The translations under genes and the position numbers were made by a program. From Streptomyces sannanensis (GTDB lineage Bacteria > Actinomycetota > Actinomycetes > Streptomycetales > Streptomycetaceae), in the NCBI RefSeq assembly GCF_039536205.1, contig NZ_BAAAYL010000001.1, forward strand, positions 4,836,001 through 4,900,000: DNA of 64,000 nt, in the 5' to 3' direction. Position 1 is the first letter of the stretch; the number at the start of each line of letters is the position of its first letter. A model generated the notes under the pieces. That model ran no database searches. It was given only the letters and a program-made list of their open reading frames with translations, and was not told the DNA's origin. Shown here piece by piece: positions 31,858-41,464 of the stretch.

Positions 31858-33102
31858 GTGAACGGGCAGCCGATATCGGGGGCATCGGCCGGGGGCATAC
31901 GCCGGCGGGGGCGCCGGGGACTCCAGGCCGTCGTGCTGGGGGCCGCACTGCTGCTGGTGACGGCGTGCGGCGGGGGCGGCGACTCCGGTGACAGCGGCAA
32001 GGCCGGTCCCGCCGCGAGCCGGGCCGCCGACACCAAGGCCTCGGAGGCGGTCGTCAGCATCGAGCCCAAGAACGGCGAGGTCGATGTCCCCACCACCGGG
32101 GCACTGAGGATCACCGCCGACCAGGGCAAGCTGAGCACGGTCACGGTCGAGGACACCAAGGGCAACCGGATCCAGGGCGCGGTCGCCGCGGACGGCGCCG
32201 GATGGCAGCCTTCCCAGCACCTGGCCGCCGCGACCAAGTACAAGGTGCACGCGGTCGCGAAGGACGCCGAGGGCCGCGAGTCCGCGAAGGACATCTCGTT
32301 CACCACGCTCGTACCGAAGAACACCTTCGTCGGGCACTACACGCCGGAGGACGGATCGACCGTCGGTGTCGGCATGCCGGTCTCCATCAACTTCACCCGG
32401 GGAATCACCCGTCCCGAGGCCGTGGAGAAGGCCATCACGGTGACGGCGGACCCGGCTGTGCCCATCGAGGGCCACTGGTTCGGCAACGACCGGCTCGACT
32501 TCCGCCCGGAGAAGTACTGGGCCGCGGGCACCAAGGTGACCGTCACGCTGAACCTCGACGGCGTCGAGGGACGGCCCGGGGTGTACGGCAAGCAGAAGAA
32601 GACCATCCAGTTCACCATCGGCCGCCGCCAGGTCAGCACCGTGGACGCGCGTGCCCACACGATGCAGGTCGAGCGGGACGGCACCGTCATCAAGACCGTT
32701 CCGATCACCGCGGGCGCCCCGGCGACCACGACGTACAACGGACAGATGGTCATCAGTGAGAAGTTCAAGGTGACCCGGATGAACGGCGCCACGGTCGGCT
32801 TCGGCGGCGAGTACGACATCGAGGACGTACCGCATGCGATGCGCCTGTCCAACTCCGGGACCTTCCTCCACGGCAACTACTGGGCCTCGTCCGGCACCTT
32901 CGGCTCGGCGAACGTCAGCCACGGCTGCGTCGGCCTGCGCGATGTGCGCGGCGGCTGGGACAAGAAGGCCCCGGCGGCCTGGTTCTACGACAGCTCGATC
33001 ATCGGCGACGTGGTGGTCGTGAAGAACTCCAAGGACAAGCAGATCCAGCCGGACAACGGCCTCAACGGCTGGAACATGTCCTGGGCGGAGTGGACGAAGT
33101 AG
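31858..33102 (+). CDS. L,D-transpeptidase lipoprotein (second of two)
   Basis: A 414-residue paralogue of the preceding gene with the same order: signal with lipobox LVTAC (about 40), Ig-like domains, and a YkuD domain with SHGCVGLRDV. Motif wording is nearly the same, so the pair is a tandem duplication. GTG at 31858 has GAGGGGAG upstream. The two differ most in the lipoprotein linker, where this one is rich in Gly, Ser and Ala. It ends 14 bases before a perfect hairpin. Together they would remodel the cell wall. Confidence 0.9.
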   Translation: MNGQPISGASAGGIRRRGRRGLQAVVLGAALLLVTACGGGGDSGDSGKAGPAASRAADTKASEAVVSIEPKNGEVDVPTTGALRITADQGKLSTVTVEDTKGNRIQGAVAADGAGWQPSQHLAAATKYKVHAVAKDAEGRESAKDISFTTLVPKNTFVGHYTPEDGSTVGVGMPVSINFTRGITRPEAVEKAITVTADPAVPIEGHWFGNDRLDFRPEKYWAAGTKVTVTLNLDGVEGRPGVYGKQKKTIQFTIGRRQVSTVDARAHTMQVERDGTVIKTVPITAGAPATTTYNGQMVISEKFKVTRMNGATVGFGGEYDIEDVPHAMRLSNSGTFLHGNYWASSGTFGSANVSHGCVGLRDVRGGWDKKAPAAWFYDSSIIGDVVVVKNSKDKQIQPDNGLNGWNMSWAEWTK

Positions 33103-33115
33103 AAGTCGTACTGCG

Positions 33116-33148
33116 GGGCCCGGTGCTGTGACCAACGGCACCGGGCCC
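33116..33148 (+). terminator. Perfect hairpin after second L,D-transpeptidase
   Basis: Arms GGGCCCGGTGC (33116-33126) and GCACCGGGCCC (33138-33148) pair perfectly around an 11-base loop, 14 bases past the stop codon. Confidence 0.75.
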
Positions 33149-33179
33149 TCCGTCGTTGACGGGGGCTAACCTGCCCTCC

Positions 33180-33947
33180 ATGACCGTGAATCTCGAAGTT
33201 GCCGAGGGCGTCGGCACCATTCGCCTCGACCGCCCCCCGATGAACGCGCTGGACGTCACCACCCAGGACCGGCTGCGTGAGCTCGCCGAGGAGGCGGCCC
33301 GCCGCGACGACGTACGGGCCGTGGTGCTGTACGGCGGCGAGAAGGTGTTCGCGGCCGGTGCGGACATCAAGGAGATGCAGGAGATGGACCACACGGCGAT
33401 GGTCCTCCGGTCCCGCGCGCTCCAGGACTCGTTCACCGCCGTGGCCCGCATCCCCAAGCCCGTCGTCGCCGCGATCACCGGCTACGCCCTGGGCGGCGGC
33501 TGCGAGCTGGCGCTCTGCGCCGACTACCGGATCGCCGCCGACAACGCCAAGCTCGGCCAGCCCGAGATCCTCCTCGGGCTGATCCCGGGCGCCGGCGGCA
33601 CCCAGCGGCTGTCCCGCCTGGTCGGCCCCTCCAAGGCCAAGGACCTGATCTTCACCGGGCGCATGGTGAAGGCGGACGAGGCGCTGCAGATCGGCCTGGT
33701 GGACCGGGTCGTCCCGGCGGCCGAGGTGTACGAGCAGGCGCACGCCTGGGCCGCCAAGCTCGTCCAGGGGCCGGCGCTGGCGCTGCGCGCCGCCAAGGAG
33801 AGCATCGACGCCGGTCTGGAGACGGACATCGACACCGGCCTGACCATCGAACGCAACTGGTTCGCGGGATTGTTCGCCACCGAGGACCGCGAGCGCGGGA
33901 TGCGCAGCTTCGTCGAGGAGGGCCCGGGCAAGGCAAAGTTCCTCTGA
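33180..33947 (+). CDS. Enoyl-CoA hydratase/isomerase
   Basis: A 255-residue crotonase-family enzyme. Both active-site glutamates are present: GGGCELALCADY (first Glu) and GQPEILLGLIPGAGGTQRL (second Glu), and the oxyanion-hole stretch AAGADIKEM is seen. It should hydrate trans-2-enoyl-CoA in beta-oxidation or a related pathway; the substrate length cannot be told. ATG at 33180 has no Shine-Dalgarno, but a TAACCT -10 box ends seven bases upstream, pointing to leaderless mRNA. It stands alone between two terminators. Confidence 0.93.
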   Translation: MTVNLEVAEGVGTIRLDRPPMNALDVTTQDRLRELAEEAARRDDVRAVVLYGGEKVFAAGADIKEMQEMDHTAMVLRSRALQDSFTAVARIPKPVVAAITGYALGGGCELALCADYRIAADNAKLGQPEILLGLIPGAGGTQRLSRLVGPSKAKDLIFTGRMVKADEALQIGLVDRVVPAAEVYEQAHAWAAKLVQGPALALRAAKESIDAGLETDIDTGLTIERNWFAGLFATEDRERGMRSFVEEGPGKAKFL

Positions 33948-34185
33948 GCCGGGTTCTCCTGCGCAAGGGCGGATCGGAGCATCCTTGAGGGAGCGTCAGG
34001 GGTGCTCCGCCCGAGACTGTGACGATCGGTCGGAAGTCAGAAGGCCGTGCAGGCCGGAGGGATGGTGACGACCCGGTCACTGCCCTTGTCATATGCCGCC
34101 CCGCATACCGGGAACCGCCCGTCCGGGGAGACTGTTTCTTCCGGAACGACCCCCGGGAGCCCTCCGGGCGGCCATGATGGGGGGC

Positions 34186-34689
34186 ATGGCGGGCCTGGAG
34201 GGTGTGGAGCAGCCGCGGCGGCGTGGCGGTACGACCGCCGCGCGCCGGACGCCGGCCTTCGACGACGAACAGGCCATCGAGGCGCTGGAGCTGTTCGGCA
34301 ACCCGTCCGAGGGCGAGGTGCGCCTGCCGTCCCGCCCCGAATCGGCGGCCGTCGCACGCCGGCTGACCCACTGCGTGGTGCTGCGCCAGTGGGCGCTCCC
34401 GCCGCAGACCACGGAGAACGCGGTTCTGCTCGTCTCCGAGCTTGTCGGCAACGCCGTACGCCACACCGGCGCCCGGGTCTTCGGGCTGCGCATGACGCGC
34501 CGCCGCACCACGATCCGGATCGAGGTGCGCGATCCCTCGCGCGGACTGCCCTGCCTGATGCCCGTGCACGAGCTGGACACCAGCGGGCGCGGGCTCTTCC
34601 TCGTCGACAAGCTCTCCGACCGGTGGGGCGTGGATCTGCAGCCGCGCGGCAAGACCACCTGGTTCGAGATGCGGGTCGCCGATCGCTGA
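34186..34689 (+). CDS. RsbW-like anti-sigma/ATP-binding protein
   Basis: A 167-residue histidine-kinase-like ATPase of the single-domain type, abundant in Streptomyces and related to RsbW anti-sigma factors. The N-box LLVSELVGNAVRHTG, DPSRGLP and the G2-type SGRGLFLVDKLSDRWG are visible; there is no histidine kinase dimerisation domain. It may bind a sigma factor or a regulator. ATG at 34186 (MAGLEG) is preferred, with ATG at 34174 twelve bases earlier as an alternative. Partner unknown; none of the neighbours is a sigma factor. Confidence 0.85.
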   Translation: MAGLEGVEQPRRRGGTTAARRTPAFDDEQAIEALELFGNPSEGEVRLPSRPESAAVARRLTHCVVLRQWALPPQTTENAVLLVSELVGNAVRHTGARVFGLRMTRRRTTIRIEVRDPSRGLPCLMPVHELDTSGRGLFLVDKLSDRWGVDLQPRGKTTWFEMRVADR

Positions 34690-35063
34690 ACCGGGCCGGC
34701 TCCGGATGCCCAGAAGCCCCCATGCGCCGTGGTGGGGCGCCTCGGGGGCTTCTGGGTGGTGCGCCGTGGACTCAGGGGGTGTATCCACGGCGCTGAGACG
34801 ACCTGGCCCGGGTCAATGGGGGTCGTGTGCCTCCGACTATGGCAGACGGGGGGCCTTGCCGCCAAACGTGCACATCGGGCAATTAATGGCATTTATGTGC
34901 TTTTCGAAAGTGAATCGTAGGTGAAGTGGTCGGATTGCCTGGTAAACGATGCGTAAGTATCGCGCTGGATGGGTGATTCATGATTCTTGGCGAGTGTCGC
35001 CTGTGCGGGTGGTTAGTCGGATGAATCGGGGCGAAACGGATCTTTCTCCCTTTGAATGGTCGC
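34690..35063. other. Gap with a terminator and AT-rich promoter region
   Basis: 374 bases without a credible gene. A perfect 13-bp hairpin (34709-34756) ends the ATP-binding gene. From about 34870 to 35060 the sequence is much richer in A and T than the rest of the window, and it should hold the promoter of the beta-propeller gene. No clear -10/-35 pair could be chosen. Confidence 0.5.
34709..34756 (+). terminator. Perfect hairpin with 22-base loop
   Basis: Arms CCCAGAAGCCCCC and GGGGGCTTCTGGG match perfectly over 13 bases. The site begins 19 bases after the stop of the ATP-binding gene. Confidence 0.7.
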
Positions 35064-36296
35064 GTGCCCAGTAATCCTGTGACCGACCCCGCCACCTCCC
35101 GGGTCATGCTCAGCCGCCGGGTGGGTCCGCGCCTGCGGCGCGCCGCCGCTCTTGTCGCGGCCGTCTGTTCCGCCGTCGCACTCGCGGGCTGTGCCGGGGA
35201 GCGCGACGGCGAGGCCGCCGCGCCCACCGTCAAGAAGTCCGCCCCCGCCGCCCCCGCCGTCCCGGCGGGCCTGGCGGGCATGCCGCCGGTCCTCGACCGC
35301 AAGGACGTCTACGCCGCCGACCGCCCCGGAAAGCTGTCGCCCGTCGTCCAGGGCTTCCCCTCCCTGGTGTACGTCCCCAACACCAACTCCAACACGGTCT
35401 CGGTGATCGACCCGGCGACGTACCAGGTCGTCCGGACCATCCCGGTCGGCATCCAGCCGCAGCACGTCGTCCCGTCCTGGGACCTGAAGACGCTCTGGGT
35501 CAACAACAACCGGGGGCACACCCTCACCCCCATCGACCCCGCCACCGGCGCCGTGGGCAAGCCCGTCGAGGTCCACGACCCGTACAACCTCTACTTCACA
35601 CCGAACGGCAAGTACGCCGTCGTCATGGCCTCGCTCGACAAGGAGCTGGTCTTCCGCGACCCGCACACCATGGCGATCCGGCACACCGAGCCCGTCACCT
35701 GCGCCGGCGTCAACCACGCCGACTTCTCCGCGGACGGCCGCTACTTCATCGTCTCGTGCGAGTTCTCCGGCGAACTCCTCAAGGTCGACACCGAGAAGAT
35801 GAAGGTGATCGGCCAGCAGAAGCTGCCCCACGCGGGCGCCATGCCACAGGATGTGAAGCTCTCGCCGGACGGCAGCACCTTCTATGTCGCCGACATGATC
35901 GCCGACGGCATGTGGGAGCTGGACGGCGAGAAGTTCACCACCCCGCGACTGCTGCCCACGGGCAAGGGCGCCCACGGCCTCTACGTCAGCCGTGACTCCA
36001 AGGAGATGTACGTCACCAACCGTGGCGAGGGCTCCATCTCGGTCTTCGACTTCGCGCAGAGTGAACTCACCAAGAAATGGCGACTGCCGGGCGGCGGCAG
36101 CCCGGACATGGGCGGCGTCTCGGCGGACGGCAAGGTGCTCTGGCTGTCCGGCCGCTACGACGGCGAGGTGTACGCGATCGACACGGCGACCGGCCGGCAG
36201 CTGGCCCGTATCCCGGTCGGCTCCGGTCCGCACGGCCTCGCGGTCTACCCGCAACCGGGCCGCTACTCACTGGGCCACACTGGCGTCTTCCGCTGA
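35064..36296 (+). CDS. YVTN-repeat beta-propeller lipoprotein
   Basis: About 410 residues. A signal peptide with lipobox ALAGC (near residue 44) is followed by a Pro/Ala linker and a seven-bladed beta-propeller of YVTN repeats: LVYVPNTNSNTVSVIDPAT, TLWVNNNRGHTLTPIDPAT, MYVTNRGEGSISVFDF and VYAIDTATGRQLARIPVG. Such proteins resemble the cytochrome d1 fold but usually bind protein or sugar partners; no heme ligand is evident. The start is uncertain: GTG 35064, GTG 35079 or ATG 35106 are all in frame and none has a good ribosome site. It is convergent with the GNAT. Confidence 0.85.
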   Translation: MPSNPVTDPATSRVMLSRRVGPRLRRAAALVAAVCSAVALAGCAGERDGEAAAPTVKKSAPAAPAVPAGLAGMPPVLDRKDVYAADRPGKLSPVVQGFPSLVYVPNTNSNTVSVIDPATYQVVRTIPVGIQPQHVVPSWDLKTLWVNNNRGHTLTPIDPATGAVGKPVEVHDPYNLYFTPNGKYAVVMASLDKELVFRDPHTMAIRHTEPVTCAGVNHADFSADGRYFIVSCEFSGELLKVDTEKMKVIGQQKLPHAGAMPQDVKLSPDGSTFYVADMIADGMWELDGEKFTTPRLLPTGKGAHGLYVSRDSKEMYVTNRGEGSISVFDFAQSELTKKWRLPGGGSPDMGGVSADGKVLWLSGRYDGEVYAIDTATGRQLARIPVGSGPHGLAVYPQPGRYSLGHTGVFR

Positions 36297-36346
36297 CGCC
36301 TGTGTGGGGCCCGTTCATCCAGGGGACGTCATACGGGCCGGTGGCC

Positions 36347-36985
36347 TCAGTGCGCTATGAGCAGCGCCTCCGAGCCCACCGGCCGGTACCCCGCCGCCTG
36401 GAACGTACGCACACTGCGTGCGTTCCCCGGCGACTGCTGGGCCCACACCACCTCGTCCGGCACCAGATGCCGGGCCGCCAGGGCCAGTCCCCGGCCCAGG
36501 CCCCGGCCCCGGGCCTCCTCGTCCACCTCGATCGCCGCCTCCCAGCGGCCCGCCACACCGCGGCCGAGGACCACCACTCCGCCGTCGGCCGCCCAGACCC
36601 GTACGTCGTCACGGAACTTCATGGCACGCGCCACCCGGGGGTGCTCCGGGTCCTCGATCTCCCGCAGCTCCAGCGGCGGCTCGCCGGGCAGCGCGTCCGC
36701 GACCGTCAGCAGGTCGATGGTGTTCATGCCGCGGCCGGTACGGGCCATCAGCGCGCCCAGGAACACCGGGTTCATCGACGCGGCCAGCTCGTCGGACGGC
36801 GTCGCGGCCAGGGTGGCACGTACCCACTCCGGGTCCTCGTCCGTGAAGATCACCGAGTGTGCGGTGAACGCCACCACGCCCGCGTCCCTGGGACCGGCCT
36901 GCCCGATCACCGTCGCCGTACCGTCCGGTGGCGGGAACTGCCCGCGTGCCGCCGCTGCCAGGATGTGCATCAGTGCCTCACTCAT
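36347..36985 (-). CDS. GNAT-family acetyltransferase
   Basis: A 212-residue protein whose C-terminal half is a GNAT domain; the acetyl-CoA motif ARGRGLGRGLALAARH is at about 160-175. The N-terminal half (1-110) is less typical, with an N-terminal domain of its own. The substrate is unknown. The ATG at 36985 has no strong ribosome site. It is divergent from the cabC-like gene, with 90 bases between the starts, so regulation could be shared. Confidence 0.85.
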   Translation of the reverse strand: MSEALMHILAAAARGQFPPPDGTATVIGQAGPRDAGVVAFTAHSVIFTDEDPEWVRATLAATPSDELAASMNPVFLGALMARTGRGMNTIDLLTVADALPGEPPLELREIEDPEHPRVARAMKFRDDVRVWAADGGVVVLGRGVAGRWEAAIEVDEEARGRGLGRGLALAARHLVPDEVVWAQQSPGNARSVRTFQAAGYRPVGSEALLIAH

Positions 36986-37031
36986 GCAGCAAGCATGACC
37001 GGCCGCCGTACTGTGGTCTCCGTCGGGCCGT

Positions 37032-37050
37032 TACTCTGACAAGCGTCAGA
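37032..37050 (+). promoter_or_regulatory. TACTCT box overlapping inverted repeat TCTGAC-AAGC-GTCAGA before cabC
   Basis: A TANNNT -10 candidate (37032-37037) overlaps a six-base inverted repeat with a four-base spacer (37035-37050), about 26 bases upstream of the cabC GTG. The layout suggests a repressor site over the transcription start. It is inference. Confidence 0.35.
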
Positions 37051-37075
37051 AAAGCACCGAGAGGGAGTGGCACCA

Positions 37076-37288
37076 GTGGCGGACATCGAAGAGGCGCGCA
37101 AGGCGTTCCAGCGTCTGGACCGGAACGGCGACGGGCGCATCACGGCGGCCGAGTACAAGAGCGTCATGGCACAGCTCGGCGACTTCCACGTCACCGAGAC
37201 CGTCGCTCAGGCCATCATCGCCGCCAAGGACGCCAACAACGACGGCGAGCTCTCCTTCGAGGAGTTCTGGGCCGCGCTCGACAAGTGA
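37076..37288 (+). CDS. cabC: CabC-type EF-hand calcium-binding protein
   Basis: A 70-residue calcium-binding protein with two EF-hands, DRNGDGRITAAE and DANNDGELSFEE, and the start MADIEEARKAF that I recall from Streptomyces CabC. CabC binds calcium and influences spore germination and aerial growth. GTG at 37076 is chosen over GTG at 37067 because GAGGGAG has an eight-base spacing to it. Calcium ligands at the canonical loop positions (D, N/D, D, E) are all present. The nearest downstream DNA is repeat. Confidence 0.88.
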   Translation: MADIEEARKAFQRLDRNGDGRITAAEYKSVMAQLGDFHVTETVAQAIIAAKDANNDGELSFEEFWAALDK

Positions 37289-37343
37289 GCCAGGCGAGTG
37301 AGCCGACGGGGCGCGCCTGTGCCGAAAGAGAGTGGGGGACACC

Positions 37344-37424
37344 TCTGGGGCACCTCTGGGGCACCTCTGGGGGCACCTCCCAGCGGTAGCTGGGGGAGGT
37401 AGCTGGGGGAGGTAGCTGGGGGAG
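37344..37424. repeat. Dispersed hairpin repeat, inverse copy with tandem expansion
   Basis: Units GGGGCACCTCT occur three or four times and TAGCTGGGGGAGG twice or more. The block is the reverse complement of the arrangement at 21161-21240. It follows the cabC-like gene and precedes the CapA-like gene. No coding role is seen. Confidence 0.7.
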
Positions 37425-37561
37425 CGCGGAGGCCCCGAGGGCTGCAGTCGATATGCGGCTGCCGGCTACGGCGGCGGGCGGCCCGGCGCGCTCCGGCCGG
37501 TGATCCGGGATGCGGCCGGTGCCCGGCCTCGGCGCGAGTGTCCCGGGGCTACCGTGGAAGC

Positions 37562-38674
37562 GTGGCCGGTGACCTGGTGACACTCTTCCTCTGCGGCGAC
37601 GTCATGCTCGGCCGCGGAGTGGACCAGATCCTGCCGCACCCCGGTGACCCCGTCCTGCGGGAGGCGTACGTCCGGGACGCCCGGGACTATGTCGAGCTGG
37701 CCGAGGCGGTCAACGGCCCGATCCCCCGTCCGGTCGGCTTCGTCTGGCCCTGGGGGGACGCCCTGGCGTCACTCGACGAGGCGGCGCCCGATGTGCGGGT
37801 GGTGAACCTGGAGACCAGCGTCACCCGGTCCGGGGAGTTCGCGCCGGGCAAGCAGGTGCACTACCGGATGCATCCGGCCAATCTGCCCTGCCTGGCCGCC
37901 GCCCGCCCCGACGTCTGTGTCCTGGCGAACAATCATGTGCTGGACTTCGGCCGTCCGGGCCTCGAGGAGACCCTCGATGTGCTGGCCGGCGGCGGGCTGC
38001 GGGCCGTCGGTGCCGGGCGCGACGCGGCAGCGGCGGGACGCCCCGCGGCCGTCCCGGTCGAGGGCGGCGGACGGGTCCTCGTCTTCTCGTGCGGGATGCC
38101 CTCCAGCGGTATCCCGCCCATCTGGGCCGCCGCCGACGACCGGCCCGGCGTGAACCTCGTCCCCGAGCCGTCGGTCGCCGCCGCCGTCGAGCTCGCCGGC
38201 CTGATACGGCAGACGAAACAGCCGGGCGACATCGCGGTCGTCTCGGTCCACTGGGGATCCAACTGGGGCTATGACGTCTTCCGGCCCCAGATCAACTACG
38301 CGCACGCGCTGATCGACGGCGGCGCCGATGTCGTGCACGGACACTCCTCGCACCATCCGCGCCCCGTCGAGGTCTACCACGACAAGCTGATCCTTTACGG
38401 CTGCGGCGACTTCATCGACGACTACGAGGGCATCTCCGGCTTCGAGGAGTACCGCGACGACCTGCGGCTGCTGTACTTCGTCTCGCTGGAGCCGGACACC
38501 GGGGAACTGGTCCGCTCATGGATCGTACCGATGCAGGCACGGCAGATGAGACTCCACCGTGCCCCCGACGAGGACGTGCAGTGGCTGCGGGCCGCCCTGG
38601 ACCGGGTCAGCCGCAGCCTGGGAGCTCGCGTCGGTCTCGGCCAGGACGGCACGCTGACCGTCAGCACTCGATGA
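37562..38674 (+). CDS. CapA-family (PgsA-like) metallophosphatase-type protein
   Basis: A 370-residue CapA/PGA-synthesis family protein. Motifs of the fold are in order: [12 protein letters not shown] (about 6-18), [30 protein letters not shown] and VHGHSSHHP. These residues line a metal site like that of calcineurin-type phosphatases. Members act in poly-gamma-glutamate export in Bacillus, but the Streptomyces function is unknown; no pgsBC partners are here. GTG at 37562 has a TACCGT -10 box ending six bases upstream, so it is probably leaderless. A GTG at 37577 is an alternative. It overlaps sdaA by 14 bases tail to tail. Confidence 0.85.
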   Translation: MAGDLVTLFLCGDVMLGRGVDQILPHPGDPVLREAYVRDARDYVELAEAVNGPIPRPVGFVWPWGDALASLDEAAPDVRVVNLETSVTRSGEFAPGKQVHYRMHPANLPCLAAARPDVCVLANNHVLDFGRPGLEETLDVLAGGGLRAVGAGRDAAAAGRPAAVPVEGGGRVLVFSCGMPSSGIPPIWAAADDRPGVNLVPEPSVAAAVELAGLIRQTKQPGDIAVVSVHWGSNWGYDVFRPQINYAHALIDGGADVVHGHSSHHPRPVEVYHDKLILYGCGDFIDDYEGISGFEEYRDDLRLLYFVSLEPDTGELVRSWIVPMQARQMRLHRAPDEDVQWLRAALDRVSRSLGARVGLGQDGTLTVSTR

Positions 38675-40028
38675 TGTTGACGGCGAGACCGCCGCGCGCC
38701 GTCTCCTTGTACTTGACGCTCATGTCGGCCCCGGTCTCCTTCATGGTCTTGATGACCTTGTCGAGGGAGACCTTGTGGGTGCCGTCGCCGCGCATCGCCA
38801 TCTTCGCGGCGGTGACGGCCTTGACCGCCGCCATGCCGTTGCGCTCGATGCACGGGATCTGGACCAGACCGCCGACCGGGTCGCAGGTCAGGCCGAGGTT
38901 GTGCTCCATGCCGATCTCCGCGGCGTTCTCGACCTGCTCGGGGGTGCCGCCGAGGACCTCGGCGAGGGCGCCGGCCGCCATCGAGCATGCGGAGCCGACC
39001 TCGCCCTGGCAGCCGACCTCGGCGCCGGAGATGGAGGCGTTCTCCTTGAAGAGCATGCCGATCGCACCGGCGGCGAGCAGGAAGCGGACGATGCCGTCCT
39101 CGTCAACGCCGGGCACGAAGTTCAGGTAGTAGTGCAGAACCGCGGGGATGATGCCGGCCGCCCCGTTGGTGGGGGCGGTGACGACCCGGCCGCCGGCCGC
39201 GTTCTCCTCGTTGACGGCCATGGCGTAGAGGGTCACCCACTCCATGGCGTGCGTGTCGGGGCTGCCCTCGGCACGCAGCTGGCGGGCGGTGGTGGCGGCG
39301 CGGCGGCGGACCTTGAGACCGCCCGGCAGGATGCCCTCGCGGGACATGCCGCGCGAGACGCAGGCCTGCATGACGTGCCAGATGTCGAGCAGGCCCTCGC
39401 GGATCTCGGTCTCGGTACGCCAGGCCTTCTCGTTCTCCATCATCAGTGAGGAGATGGACAGCCCGGTCTCGCGGGAGAGCCGCAGCAGCTCGTCACCGGT
39501 GCGGAAGGGGTACTTCAGCACGGTGTCGTCGAGCTTGATCCGGTCCTCGCCGACCGCGTCCTCGTCGACGACGAAGCCGCCGCCGACCGAGTAGTAGGTC
39601 TTCTCCAGCAGGGTGTCGCCGGCGGTGTCGTACGCGGCGATCGTCATGCCGTTGGCGTGGTACGGCAGCGCCTTGCGCCGGTGCAGGACCAGGTCCTCGT
39701 CGAAGTCGAAGCCGATCTCGTGCACACCGAGCAGGCTGATCCTCTTCTCGGTCTTGATGCGCTCCACCTGGTCGTCCGCCGTCTCGACGTCGACCTCGCG
39801 CGGAGAGTTGCCCTCCAGTCCGAGCAGTACGGCCTTGGGGGTGCCGTGGCCGTGTCCGGTCGCGCCCAGCGAGCCGTACAGCTCGGCACGTACCGAGGCG
39901 GTGTGGGCGAGCAGGCCGTCGTTCTTGAGCCGGGCGGCGAACATACGGGCCGCGCGCATCGGGCCGACCGTGTGGGAGCTGGACGGGCCTATGCCGATCG
40001 AGAACAGGTCGAAGACCGAGATGGCCAC
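38661..40028 (-). CDS. sdaA: L-serine ammonia-lyase (iron-sulfur L-serine dehydratase)
   Basis: A 455-residue L-serine dehydratase with alpha and beta parts in one chain, the usual length for a single-chain enzyme. It converts serine to pyruvate and ammonia. The cysteines expected to hold the [4Fe-4S] cluster are seen in [24 protein letters not shown] and QIPCIERN. The N-terminus has [19 protein letters not shown] at 40028 has AGGAG nine bases upstream; the frame is open further up without a start signal. It is last in gcvT–gcvH–glyA–sdaA, about 150 bases after glyA and after a hairpin. Confidence 0.94.
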   Translation of the reverse strand: MAISVFDLFSIGIGPSSSHTVGPMRAARMFAARLKNDGLLAHTASVRAELYGSLGATGHGHGTPKAVLLGLEGNSPREVDVETADDQVERIKTEKRISLLGVHEIGFDFDEDLVLHRRKALPYHANGMTIAAYDTAGDTLLEKTYYSVGGGFVVDEDAVGEDRIKLDDTVLKYPFRTGDELLRLSRETGLSISSLMMENEKAWRTETEIREGLLDIWHVMQACVSRGMSREGILPGGLKVRRRAATTARQLRAEGSPDTHAMEWVTLYAMAVNEENAAGGRVVTAPTNGAAGIIPAVLHYYLNFVPGVDEDGIVRFLLAAGAIGMLFKENASISGAEVGCQGEVGSACSMAAGALAEVLGGTPEQVENAAEIGMEHNLGLTCDPVGGLVQIPCIERNGMAAVKAVTAAKMAMRGDGTHKVSLDKVIKTMKETGADMSVKYKETARGGLAVNIIEC

Positions 40029-40110
40029 GAGGGAACTCCTAGAGGTGTGGAGACGCCGTTGTCTGCCAGGGGTGGTGCAGAGGAAAGCGGTACGGGGGCG
40101 TACAAGGTGC

Positions 40111-40148
40111 GGGGCACCGCACGCACTCACCAGTGTGCGCGGTGCCCC
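40111..40148 (-). terminator. Hairpin after glyA
   Basis: Arms GGGGCACCGC (40111-40120) and GCGGTGCCCC (40139-40148) are perfectly complementary, with further partial pairing inside. It lies 30 bases past the glyA stop, so sdaA may be transcribed by its own promoter or by readthrough. Confidence 0.65.
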
Positions 40149-40177
40149 TTACCGGTGTCTGTAATGCAGGTAACTGC

Positions 40178-41434
40178 TTACAGGCCAGGGTAAAGCGGGT
40201 GCTTCGCCGCGAGGGCGGTCACCCGGGCCTTGAGCGCCTCGGCGTCGAAGGCCGGCTTGAGCGCCTCGGCGATGATGTCGGCGACCTCGGTGAAGTGCTC
40301 GGCCTGGAAGCCACGGGTGGCCAGGGCCGGGGTGCCGATCCGCAGACCCGAGGTGACCATCGGCGGGCGAGGGTCGTTCGGGACCGCGTTGCGGTTGACC
40401 GTGATGCCGATCTCGTGGAGCCGGTCCTCGGCCTGCTGGCCGTCCAGCTCGGAGTGGCGCAGGTCGACCAGGACCAGGTGCACATCGGTGCCGCCGGAGA
40501 GGACGGAGACGCCGACCTCCTTGACGTCGTCCTGGACCAGACGCTCGGCGAGGATCTTCGCGCCCTCGAGGGTGCGCTGCTGGCGCTCCTTGAACTCCTC
40601 CGAGGCGGCGACCTTGAAGGAGACCGCCTTGGCGGCGATCACGTGCTCCAGCGGACCGCCCTGCTGGCCGGGGAAGACCGCGGAGTTGATCTTCTTGGCG
40701 AGCTCGGCCGTCGAGAGGATGACACCGCCGCGCGGACCGCCGAGGGTCTTGTGCGTGGTGGTGGTGACGACATGGGCGTGCGGCACCGGGTTGGGGTGCA
40801 GGCCCGCGGCGACGAGGCCCGCGAAGTGGGCCATGTCGACCATCAGGTACGCGCCGACCTCGTCCGCGATCCGGCGGAACGCGGCGAAGTCCAGCTGACG
40901 CGGGTACGCGGACCAGCCGGCCACGATCAGCTTCGGCTTGTTCTCCTTGGCCAGGCGCTCGACCTCGGCCATGTCGACCACGCCGGTCTCGTCGACGTGG
41001 TACGCGACCACGTTGTAGAGCTTGCCGGAGAAGTTGATCTTCATGCCGTGGGTCAGGTGGCCACCGTGGGCGAGGTTCAGACCCATGATGGTGTCGCCCG
41101 GCTGCAGCAGCGCGAACATCGCGGCGGCGTTGGCCTGGGCGCCCGAGTGCGGCTGCACGTTCGCGTGCTCGGCACCGAACAGCGCCTTGATGCGGTCGAT
41201 GGCGATCTGCTCGACCACGTCGACGTGCTCGCAGCCGCCGTAGTAGCGGCGGCCCGGGTAGCCCTCGGCGTACTTGTTGGTGAGAACCGAGCCCTGGGCC
41301 TCCATGACGGCGACCGGAGCGAAGTTCTCCGACGCGATCATCTCCAGGGTGGACTGCTGACGGTGGAGCTCGGCGTCGACGGCGGCGGCGACATCCGGGT
41401 CCAGATCGTGCAGGGGGGTGTTCAGAAGCGACAT
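40178..41434 (-). CDS. glyA: Serine hydroxymethyltransferase
   Basis: A 418-residue SHMT that interconverts serine and glycine with tetrahydrofolate. The pyridoxal-phosphate lysine is in [32 protein letters not shown] and [14 protein letters not shown] are typical. ATG at 41434 is preferred to an adjacent GTG at 41437 because GAGGG then has normal spacing. It follows gcvH closely and the riboswitch-led gcvT, so glycine availability probably affects its level. Confidence 0.97.
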   Translation of the reverse strand: MSLLNTPLHDLDPDVAAAVDAELHRQQSTLEMIASENFAPVAVMEAQGSVLTNKYAEGYPGRRYYGGCEHVDVVEQIAIDRIKALFGAEHANVQPHSGAQANAAAMFALLQPGDTIMGLNLAHGGHLTHGMKINFSGKLYNVVAYHVDETGVVDMAEVERLAKENKPKLIVAGWSAYPRQLDFAAFRRIADEVGAYLMVDMAHFAGLVAAGLHPNPVPHAHVVTTTTHKTLGGPRGGVILSTAELAKKINSAVFPGQQGGPLEHVIAAKAVSFKVAASEEFKERQQRTLEGAKILAERLVQDDVKEVGVSVLSGGTDVHLVLVDLRHSELDGQQAEDRLHEIGITVNRNAVPNDPRPPMVTSGLRIGTPALATRGFQAEHFTEVADIIAEALKPAFDAEALKARVTALAAKHPLYPGL

Positions 41435-41464
41435 CACGGTCCCTCTCGCGGTGGGGGCGGTCGG

